Positions 1-7,046 of a stretch of DNA of 30,840 nt are shown here, piece after piece. Numbering within the stretch: position 1 is the stretch's first letter; every line of letters starts with the position of its first letter. The position numbers were made by a program, and so were the translations under genes. Under the pieces are notes generated by a model, which was not told where the DNA came from, ran no database searches, and saw only the letters and a program-made list of their open reading frames with translations. This DNA is from a virus. Where the stretch lies: the IMG/VR virus record IMGVR_UViG_3300006165_000026, positions 1 to 30,840 of that record; one strand, given 5' to 3'.

Positions 1-120
1 ATGGTACAAGTTACATTGTCAATACGTTTTGATAATGCAATTCACCTTATTGATGGAAGTGATGTACTAAGTGCAATAGCTACAGATGCAGATAGAACAA
101 AAACTGGCGCGACTAAGTAA
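1..120 (+). CDS. C-terminal end of an unidentified gene (partial at left edge)
   Basis: The reading frame is open from base 1 to a TAA at 118-120 and gives 39 residues. Base 1 happens to begin an ATG, but no ribosome-binding site can be seen upstream, so this is more likely the tail of a longer gene cut by the window. It lies 18 nt before a tail-tube/baseplate gene. In T4-like phages that neighbourhood usually holds other baseplate genes, so a baseplate or tail protein is a reasonable guess. The fragment shows no motif that supports a family assignment. Confidence 0.5.
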   Translation: MVQVTLSIRFDNAIHLIDGSDVLSAIATDADRTKTGATK

Positions 121-138
121 CATAGTTAGGAACTAACC

Positions 139-1068
139 ATGACGATTGGGAACGCAGGATATAAAATCTATAGCCAGGCTCTTAGAACTGGCGTAATAGA
201 CGCGATACCTCGAAATAAGTTTAACTTTACTGTTACTCTTACTCGTACCGGTGTAACGGAGGCCTTAAAGCTAGAACGTATCGCTAATATTCAGATGCCG
301 ACATTTACACTTAGAACACAAACGTTAAACAAGTACAATAATAAAAGTATTATTCAAACAGGAATAGATTATACTCCTATAACACTAACAGCATACGATA
401 CAAAGGATGCTGTATTTGAAACATTCCTAAAGGACTACGCAAGATATTACTTTGCTGGTCCTATGAATGATGAAGATTATGCTACTTGGTTAACTAGTCC
501 AAAAGGATTAGAACTACGCGAAGAAAAGACATACATTAAGTCTATAAAAATATTACGACATGATCCAGATAACAAGGAAGCAAAGTTAGAGAGTGAAATT
601 GAAATCTTTAACGCATATATTCAAAACATTGATACTGATACACTAGACTATTCAGATAGTGGTGCATCAATTATTAGAGTAACATTTGGATATGAAGGTT
701 ATAGGGTACTAAGTTCAAACACTGTAATGCCACCAGATCATGTTAACAATCCAAACCTAGCTAATGAATTTGGCACTGGTCCAAACATATCAGCAACCGT
801 AGTAACTGAAGAACAGGCCAGATTTGGGATGTATACAGTCGTTCCAGATGAAACTGGTAATGCTACTGGAAAGTCAGCAGGAAATGCAGAAAACAATACA
901 GCTGAAGATGAAGCTCAATTTACAAGAAATAAAGGTGCAGTTACTTCAAATCAACCAGAATTAGAAAGATGGGATGGAAATCTTAAAACAGGTGAAAAAG
1001 TTAGAAATATTAATGGCGTATCTTACAAAGTACCAGCACCTGTAGTAAAGAAAACTGGTGTACAGTAA
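139..1068 (+). CDS. Tail-tube-like baseplate protein (gp48/gp54-type tube initiator/cap)
   Basis: The 309-residue product resembles the T4 tail-tube fold family (gp19, gp48, gp54). Residues about 25-205 look like a beta-rich tube domain, with a segment around residues 50-75 (MPTFTLRTQTLNKY) and a closing segment around 180-190 (IIRVTFGYEGYRV). The roughly 100 residues after that are polar and low in hydrophobics, probably an extension. In T4, gp48 and gp54 form the first tube rings on the baseplate, where gp19 polymerises. The length is close to T4 gp54. The start is supported by TAGGAA at 127-132, 6 nt before the ATG. The gene abuts gp4, which begins directly after its stop. I cannot decide between gp48 and gp54; a plain tube protein is less likely given the long tail. 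Confidence 0.65.
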   Translation: MTIGNAGYKIYSQALRTGVIDAIPRNKFNFTVTLTRTGVTEALKLERIANIQMPTFTLRTQTLNKYNNKSIIQTGIDYTPITLTAYDTKDAVFETFLKDYARYYFAGPMNDEDYATWLTSPKGLELREEKTYIKSIKILRHDPDNKEAKLESEIEIFNAYIQNIDTDTLDYSDSGASIIRVTFGYEGYRVLSSNTVMPPDHVNNPNLANEFGTGPNISATVVTEEQARFGMYTVVPDETGNATGKSAGNAENNTAEDEAQFTRNKGAVTSNQPELERWDGNLKTGEKVRNINGVSYKVPAPVVKKTGVQ

Positions 1069-1512
1069 GTGCCAAAATTTCACCAAGGCAGTTTCACTCC
1101 AAATAATCCTGCTAAATACTTAGGTAAACGAGTTCCTTACTTTAGAAGTGGATGGGAACTTGCAGTATTTAGAATGTGCGACAATCATCCAGCTATATTA
1201 GGTTGGGGAAGTGAAACACACAGAATTCCTTATAAGAACCCTCTTACAGGAAAAGCTAGTACATATGTACCTGATTTATTAATTGTTTATAAAGACAAAC
1301 AAGGAAAGAATCATGCAGAGATAGTTGAAGTCAAGCCTGCTAGTCAAACATTAGGCGAAGCTAGAACACCATCGCAGAAAGCGGCAGCAGTTGTTAATCA
1401 TGCAAAATGGGCTTCGGCACATGCATATGCAAAATCAAAAGGACTAGGGTTTAGAGTAATAACTGAACATCAGATATTTAATAAACCTAAAGGTTCAAAA
1501 AAGAAGAAATAG
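1069..1512 (+). CDS. gp4: Head completion protein gp4-like, with PD-(D/E)XK/TnsA-type signature
   Basis: The 147-residue product resembles T4 gp4 (about 150 residues), needed to finish the filled head before tail joining. It starts with GTG directly after the preceding TAA, suggesting translational coupling. A nuclease-like signature is visible in order: SGWEL with E30, VPDLLIVY with D69, and VEVKP with E87 and K89. This is the E...PD...ExK layout of TnsA/PD-(D/E)XK endonucleases. The C-terminus ends in a lysine run (KPKGSKKKK) that could bind DNA. Terminase genes follow, which fits a role at the packaging/completion step. Whether it cuts DNA in the virion is not shown by the sequence; the catalytic-looking residues are all present. 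Confidence 0.85.
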   Translation: MPKFHQGSFTPNNPAKYLGKRVPYFRSGWELAVFRMCDNHPAILGWGSETHRIPYKNPLTGKASTYVPDLLIVYKDKQGKNHAEIVEVKPASQTLGEARTPSQKAAAVVNHAKWASAHAYAKSKGLGFRVITEHQIFNKPKGSKKKK

Positions 1513-1515
1513 AAT

Positions 1516-2058
1516 ATGACAAAAAAATTAGAAGAAGAATTAAACTTACCCGATTTAGATCACTTGCTTGATGAAGAAGAAGCAGTTGAGCCTACAATAG
1601 ATGATATTCAACATGATATAGCAATGTATCAAGGAGAAATGAGTATGGTGGAACGTGCTTCGGCAGCGTTACCTATTGTAGTAGGATTAGAACAATTGGA
1701 TAGAGAAATGGACGAGTATGCAGCCAAAGCAATGGCTACATTTGATGATTTAGTTGATCTAGGCAAAAACGTAGAAGATAGACATGCGGCTCCGATATTT
1801 GATAGTGCAAGTAAGATGATTAGTGCGGCTTTACAAGCTAAACAAGCTAAAATGGACAAGAAATTGAAAATGGTTGAACTACAAATGCGTCAAGCTAGAC
1901 TTGAAAAAGACAGCGAAAAGATAGATGCATATGTAGCACAGAAGAATAGCGAATTAGGTTTAGATGAAGATCAAGGCGCCTCTGAAGCAAGGATTGTTGG
2001 TAATAGAACACAGTTGCTCGCAGAAATTATGGATAAGTTGCCTGAAATAGATAAATAG
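1516..2058 (+). CDS. gp16: Terminase small subunit gp16-like
   Basis: The 180-residue acidic, helical protein matches T4 gp16 in length (164 residues), position and general pattern: an acidic N-terminus (LNLPDLDHLLDEEE), a central helical region and a long coiled-coil stretch at about residues 95-145, rich in K, Q, M and L (AKQAKMDKKLKMVELQMRQA). In T4, gp16 forms rings that regulate the large terminase ATPase and help recognise DNA for packaging. It begins 3 nt after the gp4 stop. The large terminase is unusually far away, separated by two genes (about 1.9 kb); in T4 the two subunits are adjacent. Identification rests on layout and composition, as small terminases diverge quickly. Confidence 0.75.
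   Translation: MTKKLEEELNLPDLDHLLDEEEAVEPTIDDIQHDIAMYQGEMSMVERASAALPIVVGLEQLDREMDEYAAKAMATFDDLVDLGKNVEDRHAAPIFDSASKMISAALQAKQAKMDKKLKMVELQMRQARLEKDSEKIDAYVAQKNSELGLDEDQGASEARIVGNRTQLLAEIMDKLPEIDK
2051..2058 (+). promoter_or_regulatory. Late-promoter box ATAAATAG overlapping the end of gp16
   Basis: ATAAATA matches seven of eight positions of the T4 late promoter core TATAAATA and is the form seen repeatedly before virion genes here. It overlaps the last codons of the small terminase gene. Transcription would begin near 2062-2064, just ahead of the gene starting at 2082 or 2064. Confidence 0.5.
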
Positions 2059-2081
2059 TATTAATGGGAGAGATAACTGTA

Positions 2082-2573
2082 ATGAAATCTTATACTGAAT
2101 ATTTGACAGAGAATAAAAAGTCTTGGAAGTTCAAAGTGAAAACAATACACGAACTTACTGACGAACAATGTGATCGCATAGAGAAGCACCTCGGTAAATA
2201 CGACTCTAAAGGACTCGGTGCTGCACGGAAAACAATTTTGCAAAGTACGCCACGTGATTTTCCACAACATAGAGGATATGAAGTATTTACATATGACTTT
2301 GACACTAACTTAATTGCTAGTGGATGGGAACTTGCAAATGGAATCCGCAATATGTTAGGATTAGCAGATGGCACTTTTAAAATTAAAGGCGAAAACGAAC
2401 CCGATGATAACATCGAGGCTGACGGAACAGAAGTTAAAAGTATATTGGAAGATCCTGATTATGACGAAGCTAATAAAGTAGAATCAAAGGATCATTATGG
2501 TGATGAGTACAACACCAGTTTCATTAAAGAGTTATTAAAACTTAAAAAACAAAAGGAAAAAGGCGATGAGTGA
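2082..2573 (+). CDS. Conserved-type virion-associated protein, unknown function
   Basis: The 163-residue polar protein begins MKSYTEYLTENKK. The pattern K-x-[FY]-x-x-[FY]-L-x-E at the N-terminus recurs, from my memory of the family, in many virion proteins of marine T4-like phages. The ATG at 2082 is preferred because GGAGAG at 2067-2072 lies 9 nt upstream. An in-frame ATG at 2064 would add six residues and lies exactly 6 nt after a late-promoter box, so it could be used on a leaderless transcript. No enzyme motif is visible; the second half is acidic and the C-terminus is lysine-rich. It overlaps the next gene by 8 nt. The gene lies between the terminase subunits. Confidence 0.6.
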   Translation: MKSYTEYLTENKKSWKFKVKTIHELTDEQCDRIEKHLGKYDSKGLGAARKTILQSTPRDFPQHRGYEVFTYDFDTNLIASGWELANGIRNMLGLADGTFKIKGENEPDDNIEADGTEVKSILEDPDYDEANKVESKDHYGDEYNTSFIKELLKLKKQKEKGDE

Positions 2574-3918
2574 TTTAGATAGAATTTTAAAACTTGCTGG
2601 CCATGGCACAAGCAGAGCTCAAAGCCAGTCAAGCGATAGAGAAATAACACCAGAAGCAGTAGGCGATACAGCAGAAGGCGTTTGGGCATTATGCGACGAA
2701 TTAGATTGTAGCGACCATCCAGTATTTAACGAATTAGTTCGTTATTTAGATGGCGACACACTTCAAGACTTTGTAGCAGACTTTAGACGTCATAACGAAA
2801 TGCCAGAAAACCCAGAAATGGAATCTGTTGATCCTGAAGATGAAGATGAAAATGATGATTTGTTTAAAGATGACGAGTTTACTGACATGGATGATGAAGA
2901 TGAAGAAGAATTAAAAAAGCATTTTAATGAAGAGCCAAACGAAGGCAATGCTTTCTCAGGCGCACAAGTTGGTAAGCACAAAGGCGAAAAGTTTAAAGTA
3001 GCTGGTAAAGAATACACAAAAGAAGAAGACATGGTAGAAGGCACTTGGGCAGTTCCAGAAACTCCTGAGCAAATTGAAAAGCTAAAAGAAATAATGTCAC
3101 AACCTTTACCTTGCGGTGAAGACGGTGATGGTGCTGCAGATGTAATGTACGGCATTTTAGGTGACGACGAATTATTTGATGAGTTTCATCAAATGTCAGT
3201 AGACTTAGGTCCTGACACAGATTGTAGACCAGCTATTCAAGCTAGACTTGTTGAACTAGGACTTATGGATCAACCAGAAGCAGAAGAAATGACAGAAGCA
3301 TCTGGCGTATGTGAAGCATGCGGATGTCAAATTGACAATCCTAAACCAGGTTGCGAATGTACACATGATTCACATGATGCAGCTGGATCACATTGGGTAG
3401 CAGAATCAATATCTGATGAAGCTAAAGAGAAAGCACAGGACAGAGCAAAAAACTACGAATCACCACGCGGTGAGAAGAAGAAGAAAGTTTCTGTAGCAAA
3501 GGCACCATGGGATAAAGAAGATTTAGATGAAGCACAAAGTCCAGCACAGAAAGCAGCGTTTGCAAAAATGCTAGCTTCTAAAGGTGGAAAAAAAGCAGAT
3601 GATGCTGATGAAGATGAATCTAAAGATAAAGAAGATTTAGAAGAGTCTCCAACAATGGACACTACACAGTTAATTACACTTATGAAGAACTCAGGTTTAT
3701 CAGAAGAGAAAATTAAAACAAAATTAGACGAATGGGCAAATACTCCAGATGGAGCTGCTGAAGAAGCAGAAACATCACATGGTGACCCATATGAATATGC
3801 ACAGAGTGTAAATTTAAGTCTTAAACGTTACTTAGATGCAGAAGACATGAAAGTAGGCTTAAAAGAGCATACAGTTGATGGTATCAAAGAAGCATATAAC
3901 AAAGCAAAAAATAAATAA
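2566..3918 (+). CDS. Large acidic protein with a cysteine cluster, probably virion-associated
   Basis: The 450-residue product is strongly acidic and modular. Residues 1-13 hold an LDRILKLAG motif. Residues 36-80 form a small helical module (EGVWALCDELDC...LVRYLDGDTLQDFVADF). Residues 84-123 are low-complexity D/E. Residues 193-233 form a second module (YGILGDDELFDEF...RLVELGL). A cysteine cluster follows at C249, C252, C254, C263 and C265 with H267, H270 and H276 nearby, which could bind zinc. The region from about 300 to 370 is lysine- and acid-rich, and the C-terminus is helical. I recall similar modules in virion proteins of marine T4-like phages but cannot assign a function. A strong terminator follows, making this the last gene of its unit. 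Confidence 0.65.
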   Translation: MSDLDRILKLAGHGTSRAQSQSSDREITPEAVGDTAEGVWALCDELDCSDHPVFNELVRYLDGDTLQDFVADFRRHNEMPENPEMESVDPEDEDENDDLFKDDEFTDMDDEDEEELKKHFNEEPNEGNAFSGAQVGKHKGEKFKVAGKEYTKEEDMVEGTWAVPETPEQIEKLKEIMSQPLPCGEDGDGAADVMYGILGDDELFDEFHQMSVDLGPDTDCRPAIQARLVELGLMDQPEAEEMTEASGVCEACGCQIDNPKPGCECTHDSHDAAGSHWVAESISDEAKEKAQDRAKNYESPRGEKKKKVSVAKAPWDKEDLDEAQSPAQKAAFAKMLASKGGKKADDADEDESKDKEDLEESPTMDTTQLITLMKNSGLSEEKIKTKLDEWANTPDGAAEEAETSHGDPYEYAQSVNLSLKRYLDAEDMKVGLKEHTVDGIKEAYNKAKNK

Positions 3919-3936
3919 AGACATCCCTCCCGAAAT

Positions 3937-3965
3937 AATAGCGTAACTTAGGTTACGCTATTTTT
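3937..3965 (+). terminator. Rho-independent terminator after the 2566-3918 gene
   Basis: A perfect 11-bp stem (AATAGCGTAAC at 3937-3947 with GTTACGCTATT at 3952-3962) encloses a TTAG loop and runs into a T-rich tail at 3961-3965. It ends the gp4/gp16 unit and separates it from the large terminase gene. The stem is palindromic, so it could also act on minus-strand transcripts. Confidence 0.88.
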
Positions 3966-3992
3966 CTTTATTAACTGCATAGTTTATTAAGG

Positions 3993-3999
3993 TAAATAG
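3993..3999 (+). promoter_or_regulatory. Late-promoter box TAAATAG immediately before gp17
   Basis: TAAATAG sits directly downstream of the terminator at 3937-3965. The final A of TAAATA is at 3998, and T4 late transcripts start about 6 nt after that position, which is the A of the gp17 ATG at 4004. The first two bases of the T4 consensus (TA) are GG here, so the box is weaker. An AAGG at 3989-3992 is the only SD-like sequence and would lie upstream of that start. Confidence 0.45.
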
Positions 4000-4003
4000 T
4001 AGT

Positions 4004-5560
4004 ATGGCAGTAGATACAAAATTAACTAAAACCCCTTATACAAAAGAAAAGTATACAGAACAGCAAATACATGAACTTGCATTATGCTCGCAGTCTCCTA
4101 AACATTTTATGAAGGAACACTGTTATATTCAGCATCCTACAAAAGGACGTATGAAATTTGCTCTATACGACTTCCAAGAAGAACTAGTAGACACATACCA
4201 CAATAATAGATACAGCATTAGTATGCTTGCACGTCAAACAGGTAAATCAACTTGTGCGGCAGGATATTTACTTTGGTATGCTATGTTTAATCCAGACCAA
4301 ACAATTCTTATTGCGGCACACAAATATTCAGGTGCTAGTGAAATTATGCAACGTATTAGATTTGCGTACGAAACACTACCTGATTTCATTAGAGCTGGTG
4401 TTACTGCATATAACAAAGGATCGTTGGAATTTGATAACGGATCACGCATTGTAGCACAGAGTACAACAGAAAATACTGGACGTGGTTTGTCTATATCATT
4501 AGCATACTTAGACGAGTTTGCATTTGTGCGTCCTAACATTGCTAAAGAGTTTTGGACATCACTTTCGCCTACATTGGCAACAGGTGGTAAATGTATTATT
4601 ACAAGTACACCAAACATGGACGATGATCAATTTGCACAAATTTGGAGAGATGCTAATAAGAATGCAGATGAGTATGGAAATGCAACAGCTCAAGGCATAA
4701 ACGGATTTGCACACTACCTAGCATCATGGGAAGTACATCCAGATAGAGATGAAGACTGGGCAAATATAGAGCGTGGAAAAATTGGTGAAGAAAGATTTAG
4801 ACGTGAACATAACTGTGAATTTATTGCGTTTGATGAGACACTAATTGATAGTATTAAACTTAGTAATATGGAAGCACGTGATGCTTATGCAAAAGCAGGA
4901 CAAGTTCGTTGGTATGCACCAGTAGCTAAAGGCAAGTTATATGTAATAGGATTAGATCCTAGTTTAGGTACAGGAGGCGACAATGCAGCCATTGAAGTAT
5001 ACAGTATGCCAGGAATGAAACAGGTAGCTGAGTGGATGCACAATAGAACTACAGTACAAGGTCAGATTAAAATTCTACGAGAAATATCACAATATATAGA
5101 AAGTGAAACGGGCGGCGACTGTGAAATATACTACAGTATGGAAAACAATACATTAGGCGAAGCGGCATTAGTAGTTGTAGAAGAAACAGGAGAAGAGAAC
5201 TTTCCTGGTACATTCCTAAGTGAAACAAGACAACATGGAAATGCTAAAAGATACAGACGAGGCTTTACTACTACACACAAAAGTAAAATTGCGGCATGTT
5301 CAAAATTAAAACATTGGATAGAAACAGAAAAAATAGAGATAGCAAGTAAACCATTGCTACGTGAATTAAAAACATTTATTGCCAGAGGAAACAGCTATGC
5401 AGCCAAAGATGGCGAAACTGATGACTTAGTAATGGCATTAGCATTAATAGTAAGAATGAGCATGGAAGTATCAAAGTACGAAGAAAGTGCATTTGAATAC
5501 TTAAATGAAGACTTTGACGACGAAGACGGAATGGAACCCATGCCGTTTAGCTTGTTATAG
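4004..5560 (+). CDS. gp17: Terminase large subunit gp17-like (packaging ATPase and nuclease)
   Basis: The 518-residue packaging motor resembles T4 gp17 (610 residues) but is shorter. ATPase domain: Walker A ARQTGKST at residues 76-83, Walker B SLAYLDEF with D170-E171, and coupling motif STP at 201-203. Nuclease domain, RNase H-like: GLDPS with D318, YSMENN with E380, and ETDDLVMA with D473-D474, corresponding to the T4 acidic triad D401/E458/D542. It assembles on the portal, translocates DNA and cuts concatemers. It stands alone between a terminator and a late box, separated from the small subunit by two unrelated genes. All catalytic residues appear intact. Confidence 0.97.
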   Translation: MAVDTKLTKTPYTKEKYTEQQIHELALCSQSPKHFMKEHCYIQHPTKGRMKFALYDFQEELVDTYHNNRYSISMLARQTGKSTCAAGYLLWYAMFNPDQTILIAAHKYSGASEIMQRIRFAYETLPDFIRAGVTAYNKGSLEFDNGSRIVAQSTTENTGRGLSISLAYLDEFAFVRPNIAKEFWTSLSPTLATGGKCIITSTPNMDDDQFAQIWRDANKNADEYGNATAQGINGFAHYLASWEVHPDRDEDWANIERGKIGEERFRREHNCEFIAFDETLIDSIKLSNMEARDAYAKAGQVRWYAPVAKGKLYVIGLDPSLGTGGDNAAIEVYSMPGMKQVAEWMHNRTTVQGQIKILREISQYIESETGGDCEIYYSMENNTLGEAALVVVEETGEENFPGTFLSETRQHGNAKRYRRGFTTTHKSKIAACSKLKHWIETEKIEIASKPLLRELKTFIARGNSYAAKDGETDDLVMALALIVRMSMEVSKYEESAFEYLNEDFDDEDGMEPMPFSLL

Positions 5561-5577
5561 TAAAAAAACATAATTAG

Positions 5578-5585
5578 ATAAATAC
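5578..5585 (+). promoter_or_regulatory. Late-promoter box ATAAATAC before the 5603 gene
   Basis: ATAAATAC in the 42-nt gap after gp17. Transcription is expected to start near 5590, giving a short leader that contains AAGGAA at 5589-5594, about 8 nt before the ATG at 5603. Confidence 0.6.
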
Positions 5586-5602
5586 ATTAAAGGAATACTA
5601 CT

Positions 5603-6880
5603 ATGGAATTATCAACCGAAATCTTTAACATCTTAAAAGGTGCAAACATTAAATTAAAAATGTTTGACTTTGGAGGAAACAAAACTTTAGACGCACAGAA
5701 CTCAGCAAGGCTCTATGCATATGATGAAGATTTTCTAGTCACTATACGTATAGAAAATGACGAAGTTGAGGTTTTAGTTCAAGCAGGAGCGGATTTTAGC
5801 TTTAATAAGCATAAAGATTTATTAAGTAGTATCAAGAAAGCAGGACATAACGCTATGGCAGAATATACAATAAGAAAGTTTGATAAGAAAATAGTACCAA
5901 AAGATTTCGCACATGATACAGTATCAGAAGGATATGCACGTGCAACAGGTTCTATGAAAACAAGCTACATACAGTTACCCGAGTCAACTAGACTTGTAAT
6001 TAAACACAGTAAGAGTGTTAATGAAGAAGTACGCGGTTCACGCTCACGTAACATACAAGCTATGTTTATTGAGAATTCAGCAGGCGAGAGATTCCGTTTC
6101 CCACACAAATATTTAAGTGGTGCTAAAGCTATGGCCAAGCACGTAAGTATGGGCGGAACACCATATGATGAGCTAGGTGAATCAATTTTAAGCATATGTA
6201 ATGAAGTAACACAATGTAACCAGTTTTTACGTCATGTACGTTCAAACAAGCTAGTTACTGAAGCTAATCAAGACATTGTTGAAACAGTTAAAGCAAAACT
6301 AACAGAATTAAAGCATACAGTTAACAGTCTACAAACTGTTAAAGGATATGATGGATATGCAGTAAAACCACAAGAAATCGTAGAAAATAGCGATTCAGAG
6401 GTTGACATCTCAGATAAGTTCATGTATAATACATTTAAGAATACAGATATGGACGCTGTATTAGAAACCGTAGCACGAATTATAAAGGAGAAAGATAGCA
6501 TGACAGACCTAACTAAGCAATATTTTGATCGTTTAATGGAAATGATTAAAGGTAAGGAAGATTTTAAGCTAACAATTGATCCAAATGATCCAGAACATCC
6601 TGATAATGAAGATCCAGTAAAATACTCAGGTGGAATGGGTGCAATGGCAAAACTAAGCAGTATGTTATCATACCTTGCTATGTGTAGTAAGAATGATGAA
6701 GCATTTAACATATTATCACATATTGGCTCAGAGCTACATAACTTGCCTCAAAAACATGTTATTTTGCTTGCTAAGATATGTAAGTACTTGGATTCAAACT
6801 ACAATGCAGAACCCCAAGCACAACCAGCTGAATCACTAGATGAGTCAGTACTAAACGAATTACGTAGAAAGGTTGCATAA
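5603..6880 (+). CDS. Conserved-type protein of unknown function, late-expressed
   Basis: The 425-residue protein has no enzyme motif I recognise. The N-terminal half is mixed alpha/beta, with a conserved-looking stretch at about residues 150-195 (RFRFPHKYLSGAKAMAKHVS). The middle is acidic and helical, and the C-terminal 60 residues are helical and polar. I remember similar proteins encoded near the terminase genes of marine T4-like phages, where they are uncharacterised. A late-promoter box and good SD precede it, which suggests a virion or assembly role. It is followed by a weak terminator and then the gp32 promoter, so it closes the late unit. Confidence 0.65.
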   Translation: MELSTEIFNILKGANIKLKMFDFGGNKTLDAQNSARLYAYDEDFLVTIRIENDEVEVLVQAGADFSFNKHKDLLSSIKKAGHNAMAEYTIRKFDKKIVPKDFAHDTVSEGYARATGSMKTSYIQLPESTRLVIKHSKSVNEEVRGSRSRNIQAMFIENSAGERFRFPHKYLSGAKAMAKHVSMGGTPYDELGESILSICNEVTQCNQFLRHVRSNKLVTEANQDIVETVKAKLTELKHTVNSLQTVKGYDGYAVKPQEIVENSDSEVDISDKFMYNTFKNTDMDAVLETVARIIKEKDSMTDLTKQYFDRLMEMIKGKEDFKLTIDPNDPEHPDNEDPVKYSGGMGAMAKLSSMLSYLAMCSKNDEAFNILSHIGSELHNLPQKHVILLAKICKYLDSNYNAEPQAQPAESLDESVLNELRRKVA

Positions 6881-6898
6881 TTATTTGCAATCTTTTTT
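6873..6898 (+). terminator. Possible weak terminator before the gp32 promoter
   Basis: TTGCA at 6873-6877 can pair with TGCAA at 6886-6890, followed by a T-run at 6893-6898. The stem is only 5 bp and overlaps the end of the coding region, so strength is doubtful. Its place between a late gene and the gp32 promoter makes sense. Confidence 0.35.
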
Positions 6899-6908
6899 GT
6901 AAAAACAC

Positions 6909-6937
6909 TTGACAGTAGGTGTAAGATATTATATACT
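6909..6937 (+). promoter_or_regulatory. Sigma70-like promoter of gp32
   Basis: TTGACA at 6909-6914 and TATACT at 6932-6937 are separated by 17 nt, a near-consensus host-type promoter. Transcription should start near 6944, leaving a leader of about 103 nt. The spacer contains GTAAGATAT (6921-6929), which shares nine bases with the palindrome in the promoter at 10014, though its second half is missing here. Confidence 0.85.
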
Positions 6938-6962
6938 GTAAAGGCTAACAAAGGCAAAACAA

Positions 6963-7014
6963 GTAACTAACGAGAGGTTAGTTGCTAAACAAAGTGGAAC
7001 GATACTGTTCCGCT
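6963..7014 (+). promoter_or_regulatory. Two tandem stem-loops in the gp32 mRNA leader
   Basis: Hairpin 1 pairs AACTAAC (6965-6971) with GTTAGTT (6977-6983) around a GAGAG loop and can be extended by a G-U and a G-C pair. Hairpin 2 pairs AGTGGAAC (6993-7000) with GTTCCGCT (7007-7014) around GATACT. An A-rich single-stranded stretch separates them, and the SD AGGAG at 7033-7037 follows about 19 nt later. T4 gp32 represses its own translation by binding a structured leader, so an autoregulatory role is a reasonable inference. The motif AAAGGCTAA occurs at both ends of the leader (6940 and 7021). Confidence 0.55.
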
Positions 7015-7046
7015 ACAAATAAAGGCTAAAATAGGAGAAACTAATA

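Noticed and set aside
1629-1859. Minus-strand ORF opposite gp16
   Set aside because: Shadow frame of a well-supported + strand gene with no promoter or SD.
2790-3155. Serine-rich minus-strand ORF opposite the acidic gene
   Set aside because: The serine runs are the antisense of GAA/GAT codons in the acidic + strand protein.
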